Part shown: positions 31,869-45,700 of the stretch, piece by piece
Layout of the letters: each line of letters begins with the position of its first letter
How positions within the stretch are numbered: the first letter of the stretch is position 1
The notes under the pieces: generated by a model
What the model was told of the DNA's origin: nothing
The model's database searches: none
What the model saw: the letters and a program-made list of their open reading frames with translations, nothing else
Origin: Mimachlamys varia
Lineage: Eukaryota > Mollusca > Bivalvia > Pectinida > Pectinidae
Direction: 5' to 3'
Assembly (NCBI GenBank): GCA_947623455.1
Contig: OX392528.1
Span: 57,120,322-57,184,321 of the forward strand
Length of the DNA: 64,000 nt
Program-made: the position numbers and the translations under genes

Positions 31869-34640
31869 CACATAACCCACATCACCACATATATTGTACC
31901 ACAACACACCTACTACGTATATTGTACCACAACAAACCTACCACACATCCCACATATATATCACACACCTACAACATATATACCACACACATAACTCACA
32001 CCCCACACCTCTACTTCACACATACAGCACACACGCAAAGAATTAACACCTCTATCACACACCTACCTTTTGTACCACACACAAAACCCACCCACAATAT
32101 CATACACGACACGCACCTACATGTACATCTTGTACTGCATATATACCACAAACTTACCACACCTACCTTATATATACCACACATACCACACCTACCTTAT
32201 ATATACCACACATACCACACATACCTTATATATACCACACACTTACCGCACCTACCTATTATATACCAAACACTTACCGCACCTACCTGATATATACCAC
32301 ACATATACCGCGCCTACCTCATATATACCACACACTTACCGCTCCTACCTTATATATACCACACATATACCGCGTCTACCTCATATATACCACACACTTA
32401 CCGCACCTACCTTATATATACCACACACTTACCGCACCTACCTTATATATACCACACACATACCGCGCCTACCTCATATATACCACACACTTACCGCACC
32501 TACCTTATATATACCACACATATACCGCGTCTACCTCATATATACCACACATATACCACGACTTCCTCATATATACCACACATATACCGCGCCTACCTCA
32601 TATATACCACACACTTACCGCTCCTACCTTATATATACCACACATATACCGCGCCTACCTCATATATACCACACACTTACCGCACCTACCTTTTATATAC
32701 CACACATATACCGCGTCTACCTCATATATACCACACACTTACCGCACCTACCTTATATATACCACACACATATACCGGGTCTACCTCATATATACCACAC
32801 ACTTACCGCACCTACCTTATATATACCACACGCATACCGCGCCTACCTCATATATACCACACACTTACCGCACCTACCTTATATATACCACACATATACC
32901 GCGCCTACCACATATATACCACACACTTACCGCTCCTACCTTATATATACTACACATATACCGCGTCTACCTCATATATACCACACACTTACCGCACCTA
33001 CCTTATATATACCACACACATACCGCGCCTACCTCATATATACCACACACTTACCGCACCTACCTTATATATACCACACATATACCGCGTCTACCTCATA
33101 TATACCACACACTTACCGCTCCTACCTTATATATACCACACATATACCGCGTCTACCTCATATATACCACACACTTACCGCACCTACCTTATATATACCA
33201 CACACATACCGCGCCTACCTCATATATACCACACACTTACCGCACCTACCTTTTATATACCACACATATACCGCACCTACCTCATATATACCACACACTT
33301 ACTGCACCTACCTTATATATACCACACACATATACCGGGTCTACCTCATATATACCACACACTTACCGCACCTACCTTATATATACCACACGCATACCGC
33401 GCCTACCTCATATATACCACACACTTACCGCACCTACCTTATATGTACCACACATATACCGCGCCTACCTCATATATACCACACACTTACCGCGCCTACC
33501 TTTATATACCACACATATACCGCGCCTACCTCATATACACCACACACTTACCGCACCTACCTTATATATACCACACATATACCGCGCCTACCTCATATAT
33601 ACCACACACTTACCGCGCCTACCTTTATATACCACACATATACCGCGCCTACACCTCATATATACCACACACTTACCGCAACTACCTTATATATACCACA
33701 CACTTACCGCACCTACCTTATATATACCACACACTTACCGCACCTACCTTTATATACCACACATATACCGCGCCTACACCTCATATATACCACACACTTA
33801 CCGCAACTACCTTATATATACCACACACTTACCGCACCTACCTTATATATACCACACACTTACCGCACCTACCTTTATATACCACACACTAACCGCGCCT
33901 ACCTTTATATATACCACACACATACCTCACCTACCTTATATATACCACACAGATATCGCACCTACCTTATATATACCACACACATACCGCACCTACCTTA
34001 TATATACCACACATATACCGCGCCTATACCTCATATATACCACACATATACCACAACTTCCTCATATATACCACACACATACCGCACCTACCTTATATAT
34101 ACCACACACATACCGCACCTACCTTATATATACCACACATATACCACGCCTACCTCATATATACCACACACTTACCGCACCTACCTTATGTATACCACAC
34201 ACTTACCGCACCTACCTTATATATACCACACACTTACCGCACCTACCTTATATGTACTACACACATACCGCACCTACCTCATATATACCACACATATACC
34301 ACACCTTCCTCATATATACCACAAACTTATAACACCTACCACGTATATGCCACTCATATACAGCACCTACCTCATATATGCCACACACTTACCGCGCCTA
34401 CCTTATATATACATGTACCACACACATACCACACCTTCCTCATATATACCACAAACATAGAACACCTTCCTCATATATACCACAAACATAGAACACCTAC
34501 CTCATATACACCACACACATACCGTACCTACCTCATATATACAACAAACATATCACGCTTACCTCATATATACCACACACATACCACACCTTCCTCATAT
34601 ATACAACAAACATATCACGTTTACCTCATATATTCCACAC
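31869..34640. repeat. 31-bp AC-rich minisatellite, about 85 units
   Basis: Units alternate TATATACCACACACTTACCG or CACACATATACCGCG with CACCTACCTTA or CCTACCTCA. The core array (32160-34440) has a 31-bp period; the start (31869-32160) and end are degenerate. G occurs almost only in CCG. Since 31 is not a multiple of three but the units lack stops, a plus-strand frame of 796 codons (32070-34460) is open, rich in Tyr, Thr, Pro and His. I treat it as a repeat artefact. Confidence 0.96.
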
Positions 34641-35240
34641 ACTTACCAAATCTACATCACCACCTACCAAATCTACTTCAGCAACCTTCCAAATCTACAA
34701 AACACCTACCAAATCTACATCACCACCTACCAAATCTACTTCAGCAACCTTCCAAATCTACAAAACACCTACCAAATCTACATCACCACCTACCAAATAT
34801 ACAAAACACCTACCAAATCTACATCACCACCTACCAAATCTACTTCAGCAACCTTCCAAATCTACAAAACACCTACCAAATCTACATCACCACCTACCAA
34901 ATCTACTTCAGCAACCTTCCAAATCTACAAAACACCTACCAAATCTACATCACCACCTACCAAATCTACAAAACACCTACCAAATCTACATCAACACCTA
35001 CCAAATCTACAAAACACCTACCAAATCTACAAAACACCTACCAAATCTACATCACCACCTACCAAATCTACAAAACACCTACCAAATCTACAAAACACCT
35101 ACCAAATCTACAAAACACCTACCAAATCTACAAAACACCTACCAAATCTACATCACCACCTACCAAATCTACAAAACACCTACCAAATCTACAAAACACC
35201 TACCAAATCTACATCACCACCTACCAAATCTACAAAACAC
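34641..35240. repeat. 20/21-bp AC-rich minisatellite, about 29 units
   Basis: Two unit types, ACCAAATCTACAAAACACCT (20 bp) and a 21-bp form with ACATCACCACCT, plus a third with CTTCAGCAACCTTCC. A block of the three types recurs in order near 34660, 34720, 34830 and 34890. The array directly follows the 31-bp array. Confidence 0.96.
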
Positions 35241-36440
35241 CCGACACATTAACATCACACATTTACCACATCTACGCTACAAACCAAGTCCATCTATAGT
35301 TGGCCACATGTATACTATACACTAATCACATCTCGCAAAAGGATGTTGCTGTCAAGAAAAGAAAAGTTCACGATAGCAAAATCGGCACCATCACTATCGT
35401 ATAGCTTAGTAGTTAGCTCTCCCTGTTAGTCATAGTTTAAGTAAAGATCGAGGTAAGAATTTAATGTAAAACGTTCTGTTGTGTCCTTTAATCTCAAGTT
35501 CATATACGATGGACTATATCAGCAAACTTCTTATATATATAGATAACACATCGTTGATATATCTTAAAGTGAAATTAAAAAATATAAAACAGCAGTGTTA
35601 CCTGTCCTGATAATCTCCTCAATTCAGTCTAGTATGAAATCAAGAACAAGTCAGCTAAGACTGTGTCACAGCTTTTTTATGCCATAGGAATGCCAACAGT
35701 ATGTTGGAAATATTTCCTCCAATCTCAACAAAGATAGTATCAACCAGGAATACATTCATTAGTATTTTATCTTCCTCAGTGTACTTTATCTTAACTTTTG
35801 TTGTGTCTTCACAAAGTTTGTTCCAGGAAATCTCACAACCTTACATGTGTATCGTCGTGCATTTTTCTCGGCATCCCTCAAAATGAAGACGATTGGGTGG
35901 GAAAACCGAATGTTTAGACAGACAAAACAAAACAGGAGGGGCTGTTCTAATTAACCAGAAGAGTTTTTTTTTCAAAATCTGCATCCAATTTTTCAGTATC
36001 CTAAATAGACTTAATAAGTCAGCTTCTTTCCAATTAACTGGTATCTTGAAATATTGCAATACTGATGCATGGTTAGATACAGAGTATAGTATTTCATACA
36101 TTGTATAACGAATCGGTTAATGTGTAAGTAGGCCTTGGGTTACATGATGTACCATGGTTATCAAACAGGCCTACTTCTTTCTGCAAACGCATTTGCTTAG
36201 GATCAAACTAACTTGTCTGCAGACACAATCACATTGTTAACATGCAGCTCGTCATGTGTTGATCTAACATCGAGGTAAAGAAAGTTCGACTGTCGTCAGG
36301 TTTTATTTTGTATCGCAAACTACGTATTCTTTTCTAGATGGGGATCTAATAGTTAATATGAAAGTGAGTCTCTCGATATCAGAAAAAGCTTTCGTACCTT
36401 TAGCTGGGGATAGTATTCAGAATGCCATTTACCAAGTTCC
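35241..36440. other. Non-coding sequence, nothing recognised
   Basis: Unique-looking sequence between two arrays. Only short chance frames are present (longest 86 codons). Confidence 0.55.
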
Positions 36441-37490
36441 AGGAGGACCATATCAATCATGCTGAAGGACCGGTCATTCTAGGGCCATATCTATCATGCT
36501 GAAGGACCGGTCATTCTAGGGCCATATCTATCATGCTGAAGGACCGGTCATTCTAGGGCCATATCTATCATGCTGAAGGACCGGTCATTCTAGGGCCATA
36601 TCTATCATGCTGAAGGACCGGTCATTCTAGGGCCATATCAATCATGCTGAAGGACCGGTCATTCTAGGGCCATATCTATCATGCTGAAGGACCGGTCATT
36701 CTAGGGCCATATCTATCATGCTGAAGGACCGGTCATTCTAGGGCCATATCTATCATGCTGAAGGACCGGTCATTCTAGGGCCATATCTATCATGCTGAAG
36801 GACCGGTCATTCTAGGGCCATATCTATCATGCTGAAGGACCGGTCATTCTAGGGCCATATCTATCATGCTGAAGGACCGGTCATTCTAGGGCCATATCTA
36901 TCATGCTGAAGGACCGGTCATTCTAGGGCCATATCTATCATGCTGAAGGACCGGTCATTCTAGGGCCATATCAATCATGCTGAAGGACCGGTCATTCTAG
37001 GGCCATATCTATCATGCTGAAGGACCGGTCATTCTAGGGCCATATCTATCATGCTGAAGGACCGGTCATTCTAGGGCCATATCTATCATGCTGAAGGACC
37101 GGTCATTCTAGGACCATATCTATCATGCTGAAGGACCGGTCATTCTAGGACCATATCTATCATGCTGAAGGACCGGTCATTCTAGGGCCATATCAATCAT
37201 GCTGAAGGACCGGTCATTCTAGGGCCATATCTATCATGCTGAAGGACCGGTCATTCTAGGGCCATATCTATCATGCTGAAGGACCGGTCATTCTAGGGCC
37301 ATATCTATCATGCTGAAGGACCGGTCATTCTAGGGCCATATCAATCATGCTGAAGGACCGGTCATTCTAGGGCCATATCTATCATGCTGAAGGACCGGTC
37401 ATTCTAGGGCCATATCTATCATGCTGAAGGACCGGTCATTCTAGGGCCATATCTATCATGTTGAAGGACCGGTCATTCTAGGGCCATATC
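36441..37490. repeat. 37-bp minisatellite, about 28 near-identical units
   Basis: Units contain ATCATGCTGAAGGACCGGTC then ATTCTAGGGCCATATCT. Each carries the 8-bp palindrome GACCGGTC. Only two kinds of variant are common: TCAATCATG in place of TCTATCATG (about 36452, 36637, 36970, 37192, 37340) and AGGACCATA in place of AGGGCCATA. The spacing of TCAATC units is 5, 9, 6 and 4 units. High homogeneity implies recent expansion or active homogenisation. Confidence 0.98.
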
Positions 37491-37526
37491 TATACAATAA
37501 CCATTCGCGCAGTGTTTGTTGGACAT

Positions 37527-37907
37527 TTAAGCGATGCATTGACTGTATAAAATGATAGTTGTGTTTGTAATGAACATACATGTATATCGAAAGTTCGGCG
37601 ATTTCTTAGCTTGATCAGACTTTTGGTGGAAGATATTGCTTATGTTCAAAGCAACTATCCTCTTGTTGGCAAGTTGGACTTTCTTAAAATATTGAGGCAC
37701 TAATGCCTCATGGCTGTCCGTTTGCACGGGTCGAAATAGTCGAACTTGCAGTCTCGATGCTGGTTTCCAAAAGTCATCTGGAGCAGTTTTTGTCGGAATC
37801 GCTTTAGAAGTCGTAATACAGAGCAAGAAAGTAAATACAATGTTGTTTGAACTTGATGTGGACCTTATGGTTCCCTTAAAGTGTCTATGGGTCTTCAAAT
37901 GTTTCAT
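37527..37907 (-). CDS. Possible small secreted-protein exon (126 codons), unrecognised
   Basis: A minus-strand frame outside any repeat starts at Met 37907. Residues about 21-36 (NNIVFTFLLCITTSKA) look like a signal-peptide core followed by a small-residue cleavage site. The rest is basic and mixed, with KK and KR pairs (PQYFKK, LANKR, DQAKK). No family is recognised. It could be a first exon of a secreted protein or a chance frame; no splice evidence settles this. It lies about 40 bp beyond the 37-bp minisatellite. Confidence 0.15.
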   Translation of the reverse strand: MKHLKTHRHFKGTIRSTSSSNNIVFTFLLCITTSKAIPTKTAPDDFWKPASRLQVRLFRPVQTDSHEALVPQYFKKVQLANKRIVALNISNIFHQKSDQAKKSPNFRYTCMFITNTTIILYSQCIA

Positions 37908-40556
37908 TGAATATTTGTTCGACTGTTGAAGTGCAGATGTCCATGACTACGGCAATGTTTACTTTGAGGAGTAAATGAAGACATTTGTTTACATGTAACT
38001 GTATCCTGGTTCCGTATTCGTGAAACTGTTCTTGTGCTCAAGAATGTATGTGCGCTTAAGCCAGCTTTCTTAAAAATCAATCATGTATAAGGTCAATAAG
38101 TAAATTGTAAAGATTGATAATGGTTTCAAACCTCTTCAATGTTTTACCAGAACTGTGACAAAATAAGAGTTTCTGAATACATTTTCAAATAAATAAGAAA
38201 TATGGCTTGAGCACAAAATCCATCCTTAAACATGAAAACGGTTTCATGAATACGGGCTCATGACTCTTCAAATTCCCAACCGAATATGTACAGCCGTCGA
38301 AGCAAAAAAAAATGCATCACACATTATTATACGCTAACATCTTTACGGTTTCACCCGCTTAAAACCACAGCTGAAATTACCACGTATTGGACCAAACGAA
38401 CCAAGTCAATTGCACCGACATTTTGACCTTTCACCCTGCCGATATTTTCTCAGAACATTAATTCACCCTGTCAGGCAATTAACGAAATATATGGTGACAG
38501 GCTGAAAATTCTTTTATCAAATTGTTAACGATGTTTTATAGAAGAATCCACCACTTAGCCATTCTATGTTAAAGAACGTGTTCTTCACTAGTAAGAACAA
38601 TGGCTGGCCGTTGTAAGAGTCATCACAAAGGCAAGCATCCATAGACATGTTGTCTGATGGATGACCTTGCTTACAAAACACATATTGTACATGCAACAAC
38701 ACTTCGTCTGATTCTCCAATCGTTGTACAGTTTTATGATTTTTGTTCCGAACACTGCTCATCATGTCATGAACTAGGTTTTAGGGGATAGTACAGCCAGA
38801 TGATAATTCATATAAGAACAAAAATAGAGAATACCAAATCGACAACAAAACCATAATCCGAACTCAAAATCGATTAAACTAGTGGCAAAATATTAACTAA
38901 GAAAAGATTAAGATGGGAACTTGTAACTTGTTTCTATTTATAAGCTAACCACATTTTCAGTTTCCGTTGATAAATCAAAACAAAAACGATTACATCTGTC
39001 AATACAATACCATTCATTTTGAAAAGTTTTATTTATTTTCGTAAGACTTTTTCTTGCGCATGAGAAAACTTTGGTGTTTAAGAAAATGTTTTTCGGTAAC
39101 TCAAATTTCTTTATACAGAAATCAATGTCATTCACTCTATGTACTGAAGCTTAAGTTTCGAGAAGTTATTACCAAATATTTCACGTGATAACTCATTGGC
39201 ATAAATAATGTTGTTCAGAGTTTGTCAAAAAGATATCGACAACTGTTACCCCGACTTGTTTCAAAACAACGCCATCAGATTTATAAACCACATATTTTAA
39301 GTACAATGATCGGAACTCAATAATAACATCATATTTTAAACATCCCTTCCTATCTACTTTCCGGCCTAATCTGACCATTGTCGTTCCTAGGTTGCGAAGT
39401 CTTTTGCCCCTGACAACACATTTGAACTCTCCCAATTCAAAGGATGGAATAGCTCATTATGGAATTTCATGAATGAATGAGTTCAATCCTTTATAACCCA
39501 ATTCAGAAAAACTGGGCAGCATTTAAAGTTCCGGGAAGCTAATCTTGATTTGAATGAATTCAAGCAATTATGTTTCATTATTTCAGTGAATCTGCGAAAT
39601 CAAGAATTCATTTTTTTGTATTATTTATAGAAATGTGCATAACTGTAAATATCAGCAATTGATAGTATTAACATGAGCCTTTGCGACATTCTTCTTGGGA
39701 CAATGCCGTTGATCAAATCACATGCATGTACCACAACATTACAAATCAAGCGATGAACCTATTGAACTTCCATAGCATTGTATGACCATTGCTATAAGCA
39801 AACCAATCTATTTGTCTAGTTTTTTTCCGATAAGCGAGTTTTGGTGTTAGACGGGTAGGTCTGTTACTAGTGTCCTTCTCGCTGTACAGATATACAATGT
39901 GTGTGCCAGTTTTATTGAACACTTTAGTTTATTGTAGGACATGATGACGTCACAAAAAGTTTAATCGGGATATTGATATCAGCCGGGTGTGTTTGTGAAT
40001 GGGTAGTTTTATTGGGCCTCAAGTCGTATCGATTTATAGCAAACCAGCTGGGCCTACATAAACGAAAGCCACCACGAATTTCTTACAGTATAACTAACAC
40101 ACTCTATAGCAGTCATTTTACTACTGACGACATCATTTCGGAATATAAACCATTCAATTTTTAATTAGAGTTGGACATTAATGTACCGACTCCGCTTTTC
40201 TCGGGATTGTCATCATACACCAGACTATTTGACCATTTTTTGAAAACCTTTATTTGCCCGCCGCTAATGCATTTTTTCTTTCTAACTCACTTTTTATACT
40301 AGTTCAGCATACTTTTATGTAACTTTTGACGATGTATTTTCAGAATATACATGTAAACATCTATTTTTTTATTTCTAGTAGGAAGAAAATGTACCGACTC
40401 TGACTTTCTCAGGGTCGACCCAATCTGAAACAAACTTTTAAAACTACCTTATATATACGCTCAGTAGCTGTCCTCAACGATTAAAAACAACATTTTTGGC
40501 AAATTTCATATTTTCTAAACATCACCTTAGGATGTTTCTTTGCTAATTCAGTAGGA

Positions 40557-40581
40557 CCTTCGGCGTCCGATCAGCCGAAGG
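40557..40581. repeat. Perfect 8-bp stem-loop
   Basis: CCTTCGGC and GCCGAAGG enclose a 9-base loop. It could be structural in RNA or chance; it is not a histone-type 3' stem-loop. Confidence 0.5.
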
Positions 40582-41762
40582 GATTATATGCAATATTTAG
40601 CATTTAAACTTAAAATTGTTTCATGTGTTATGCATATTCTGTCTATGTGATGTAACGTGTATTTTATGTGTCTTGATAAAGGGGCGGATAGACTTGAAAA
40701 TTTGACATTTGTCCGTACTGTCGCTATCACTTCCACGATGATATAACACACTCTATATATATACATTGTACTAAGATATCATAAAATAGATCAAATAGAA
40801 CCATCTTTTATCATACAAAAATAACTCGTTTTGTAATAGGTGTTATCTTCCCTTTACGCAGATACACTTTAGTACATCTATAGTAAGTAAACAATGATTT
40901 TGCTCGCTAAGTATCAGAAAGTCGTATATTTTCCTATAATACGTATACTCCACACAGGGGTAAAGGGACTTGTTTTCGCAGTTAAGCGATGTTTTATTCT
41001 AACACTATTGTATTATGGAAAACGTCCCTCGCATATTTTAACCTATCATCTTTCTTAAACCCTGCCCCGATATTCCTTTTGAGCTTGAAGTTGAATGCGA
41101 CATGTTTCCACTCTGAGCGCGCCTAGGCGTGTGTCGCAATGCAGACCCTAAGCACTAGCACTAGAACTGTTTGCACCAAATTATCCATCTCGTTTCTATC
41201 ACAAACTCGCCCATCCTTCCTAACGGCTGTACTACAACATGTATAAACCAAAATTTGCGATTTTGTTGTCCGGTAATATAAGGGTTAAATGTGACGATTA
41301 AATCGTATGACGCTCTCGGTGTTGCGTGGTATTTCGGACCTTACAGAGTATATAGCAACTTGTCACAGTGGGCGTTTATCTAACTTTACTTACCGTAAAT
41401 CTTTTGAGTATCGATCCTGATGCACTTGACGCCTAAATACTGGCTTTACATCCACGCCCTACACAAGGATGTGTCTAGTCTATTTAGGAGTGCTGTTCTA
41501 GTGGTGTAGACATGCTATAGTACCTTTGTTGTGTTCAGACCTTCATCCATTATTTGCAATGACGACCCAGGCGATCCACGGATCCTGGGAGAGGCTTTGT
41601 AGTATACACTGGTAGTATTTCATTCATTCTATTGCGTTCCATGACCTACTTATTTTTAAGAGACCAAGCCCATACTTGGTACGTTTTAGCGATCAGTATC
41701 TCTGGAACATGGGTACCTAATAAATGAGTTATATACGTGATTTAGATGTTCAGAAATTTTTA

Positions 41763-41840
41763 ATATCCAGGAGTTACGTTCATCTACGCGCTCTACACGT
41801 GTAGCGAGTGTAAGGGAGCGTAGACCTAACCTCTGGATAT
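41763..41840. repeat. Small palindromic element (78 bp)
   Basis: ATATCCAG pairs with CTGGATAT at the ends, TCTACGC pairs with GCGTAGA inside, and CTACACGTGTAG forms the centre. The remaining arm positions pair imperfectly. Confidence 0.7.
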
Positions 41841-42763
41841 CGAAATAACCAAAATGCAATCATATTATGATAAATCTCCTAAAATATATAAAGTCTCTCT
41901 TGACAATATGTAATTGTAATGAATTCTCGGGTTCCTGTGCTCTTAAAGTCAGAGGCGTGTGAATAGTATAATGCTTTCCCCTTTCTGAAGTACAGGTAGT
42001 ATGTTAGCTGATTGGTGAAAATGATCCCCCTATTGATTCAAATGTAAAAGGATGTCAGGCTTTTGAAATCTCGAGAATATGCATCATCGAATGTTTCACT
42101 TTGAGGGCGTGACATTTACTAGTATGTGACCTAGATTTACATGCCGGGTGTGTGAAGCGGAAAACGAAAATTAGCAAGGGCCTCCGTGAATATCAATGTT
42201 CATACGTATATAGTTTAATCGATTATGAGTTAGGATTATGGTTTTATTGACGCTCCATATTTTCTGGTTGAATAATGGTTTTGTTGACGTTTCAATATTC
42301 TTCTTTTTCATCGTTACAAAAGCAATATTTTTGATAGATGTACAATATTTTTGAAGTTTTTTTTCTCTCAAGAATGTTCTTCCATGCATATACTCACATT
42401 TGACAGGCGCAATCATTGTTTCCTGTCTCAACACTCCCGTAACATGGATGTGGACCATTCTAGTCTGTGATAGTGCCTGTTTCTGCTCACGCTTACTACA
42501 TGTACCTCGTTTTTTCATTTGTCGTTTAATTTCTTAGAATCAACGTTGCCTACAAAGAGAAAAGGTCCCAAAGATAAATGCTGACAGTGAAAGAAATATT
42601 TTTTATGAACTGATCACTCATAGTCCAAGCGACGTCAACGATAAAATTCTTTAGGGACGTTTTGGCGTCTTTGGTCAGCTTGATCTAGCGACCGTATCTT
42701 TGAATTGCATATCTAAACGACTATTTATTTTTCGAAATTATCTAACAACTTTTTGTTTGGCTG

Positions 42764-45700
42764 GGATTGTTCTAGCGACCCTGTCTTTAGTAGGCTTGTT
42801 CTAGCGGCACTGTCTTTGGTAGGATTGTTCTAGCGACCCTGTCTTTAGTAGGATTGTTCTAGCGACACTGTCTTTAGTAGGATTGTTCTAGCGACACTGT
42901 CTTTAGTAGGATTGTTCTAGCGACACTGTCTTTGGTAGGATTGTTCTAGCGACCCTGTCTTTGGTAGGCTTGTTCTAGCGGCACTGTCTTTGGTAGGATT
43001 GTTCTAGCGACACTGTCTTTAGTAGGATTGTTCTAGCGACACTGTCTTTAGTAGGATTGTTCTAGCGGCACTGTCTTTGGTAGGATTGTTCTAGCGACAC
43101 TGTCTTTAGTAGGATTGTTCTAGCGGCACTGTCTTTAGTAGGATTGTTCTAGCGATACTGTCTTTAGAAGGATTGTTCTAGCGACCCTGTCTTTAGTAGG
43201 CTTGTTCTAGCGGCACTGTCTTTGGTAGGATTGTTCTAGCGACCCTGTCTTTAGTAGGATTGTTCTAGCGACACTGTCTTTAGTAGGATTGTTCTAGCGA
43301 CACTGTCTTTAGTAGGATTGTTCTAGCGACACTGTCTTTGGTAGGATTGTTCTAGCGACCCTGTCTTTGGTAGGCTTGTTCTAGCGGCACTGTCTTTGGT
43401 AGGATTGTTCTAGCGACACTGTCTTTAGTAGGATTGTTCTAGCGACACTGTCTTTAGTAGGATTGTTCTAGCGGCACTGTCTTTGGTAGGATTGTTCTAG
43501 CGACACTGTCTTTGGTAGGATTGTTCTAGCGGCACTGTCTTTAGTAGGATTGTTCTAGCGATACTGTCTTTAGAAGGATTGTTCTAGCGACACTGTCTTT
43601 AGTAGTCTTGTTCTAGCGACACTGTCTTTAGTAGGATTGTTCTAGCGATACTGTCTTTAGTAGGATTGTTCTAGCGACACTGTCTTTAGTAGGATTGTTC
43701 TAGCGACACTGTCTTTAGTAGTCTTGTTCTAGCGACACTGTCTTTAGTAGGATTGTTCTAGCGACACTGTCTTTAGTAGGATTGTTCTAGCGACACTGTC
43801 TTTGGTAGGATTGTTCTATCGGCACTGTCTTTAGTAGGATTGTTCTAGCGACACTGTCTTTAGTAGGCTTGTTCTAGCGACACTGTCTTTAGTAGGATTG
43901 TTCTAGCGACACTGTCTTTAGTAGGATTGTTCTAGCGGCCCTGTCTTTAGTAGGATTGTTCTAGCGGCACTGTCTTTGGTAGGATTGTTCTAGCGACCCT
44001 GTCTTTAGTAGGATTGTTCTAGCGACACTGTCTTTAGTAGGATTGTTCTAGCGACACTGTCTTTAGTAGGATTGTTCTAGCGACACTGTCTTTGGTAGGA
44101 TTGTTCTAGCGACCCTGTCTTTGGTAGGCTTGTTCTAGCGGCACTGTCTTTGGTAGGATTGTTCTAGCGACACTGTCTTTAGTAGGATTGTTCTAGCGGC
44201 ACTGTCTTTGGTAGGATTGTTCTAGCGACACTGTCTTTAGTAGGATTGTTCTAGCGGCACTGTCTTTAGTAGGATTGTTCTTGCGACACTGTCTTTAGTA
44301 GGATTGTTCTAGCGACACTGTCTTTGGTAGGATTGTTCTAGCGGCACTGTCTTTAGAAGGATTGTTCTATCGACTCCTGTCTTTAGTAGGATTGTTCTAG
44401 CGACACTGTCTTTAGTAGGATTGTTCTATCGACCCTGTCTTTAGTAGGTTTGTTCTAGCGACACTGTCTTTAGTAGGATTGTTCTAGCGACCCCGTCTTT
44501 GGTAGGATTGTTCTATCGGCACTGTCTTTAGTAGGATTGTTCTAGCGACACTGTCTTTGGTAGGATTGTTCTAGCGACACTGTCTTTGGTAGGATTGTTC
44601 TAGCGACACTGTCTTTAGTAGGATTGTTCTAGCGACACTGTCTTTGGTAGGATTGTTCTAGCGACACTGTCTTTAGTAGGATTGTTCTAGCGGCACTGTC
44701 TTTAGTAGGATTGTTCTAGCGATACTGTCTTTGGTAGGATTGTTCTAGCGACACTGTCTTTAAAAGGATTGTTCTAGCGACACTGTCTTTAGTAGTCTTG
44801 TTCTAGCGACACTGTCTTTAGTAGGATTGTTCCAGCGATACTGTCTTTAGTAGGATTGTTCTAGCGACACTGTCTTTAGTAGGATTGTTCTAGCGACACT
44901 GTCTTTAGTAGTCTTGTTCTAGCGACACTGTCTTTAGTAGGATTGTTCTAGCGACACTGTCTTTGGTAGGATTGTTCTATCGGCACTGTCTTTAGTAGGA
45001 TTGTTCTAGCGACACTGTCTTTAGTAGGCTTGTTCTAGCGACACTGTCTTTAGTAGGATTGTTCTAGCGACACTGTCTTTAGTAGGATTGTTCTAGCGAC
45101 CCTGTCTTTAGTAGGATTGTTCTAGCGACACTGTCTTTAGTAGGATTGTTCTAGCGACACTGTCTTTAGTAGGATTGTTCTAGCGACACTGTCTTTAGTA
45201 GGATTGTTCTAGCGACACTGTCTTTAGTAGGATTGTTCTAGCGACACTGTCTTTAGTAGGATTGTTCTAGCGACACTGTCTTTGGTAGGATTGTTCTATC
45301 GGCACTGTCTTTAGTAGGATTGTTCTAGCGACACTGTCTTTAGTAGGCTTGTTCTAGCGACACTGTCTTTAGTAGGATTGTTCTAGCGACACTGTCTTTA
45401 GTAGGATTGTTCTAGCGGCCCTGTCTTTAGTAGGATTGTTCTAGCGGCACTGTCTTTGGTAGGATTGTTCTAGCGACCCTGTCTTTAGTAGGATTGTTCT
45501 AGCGACACTGTCTTTAGTAGGATTGTTCTAGCGACACTGTCTTTAGTAGGATTGTTCTAGCGACACTGTCTTTGGTAGGATTGTTCTAGCGACCCTGTCT
45601 TTGGTAGGCTTGTTCTAGCGGCACTGTCTTTGGTAGGATTGTTCTAGCGACACTGTCTTTAGTAGGATTGTTCTAGCGGCACTGTCTTTGGTAGGATTGT

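Larger units (their letters stand above)
37908..42763. other. Non-coding or unassigned sequence between two satellites
   Basis: No gene is supported. Small structures seen are a perfect stem-loop at 40557-40581, a palindromic element at 41763-41840, and a pair of similar 27-bp stretches near 40186 and 40389 (AATGTACCGACTC). The 115-codon minus frame at 42171-42518 has no recognisable feature. Confidence 0.5.

Noticed and set aside
42171..42518. 115-codon minus-strand frame
   Set aside because: No recognisable feature beyond lysine-rich composition, which AT-rich DNA gives by chance.
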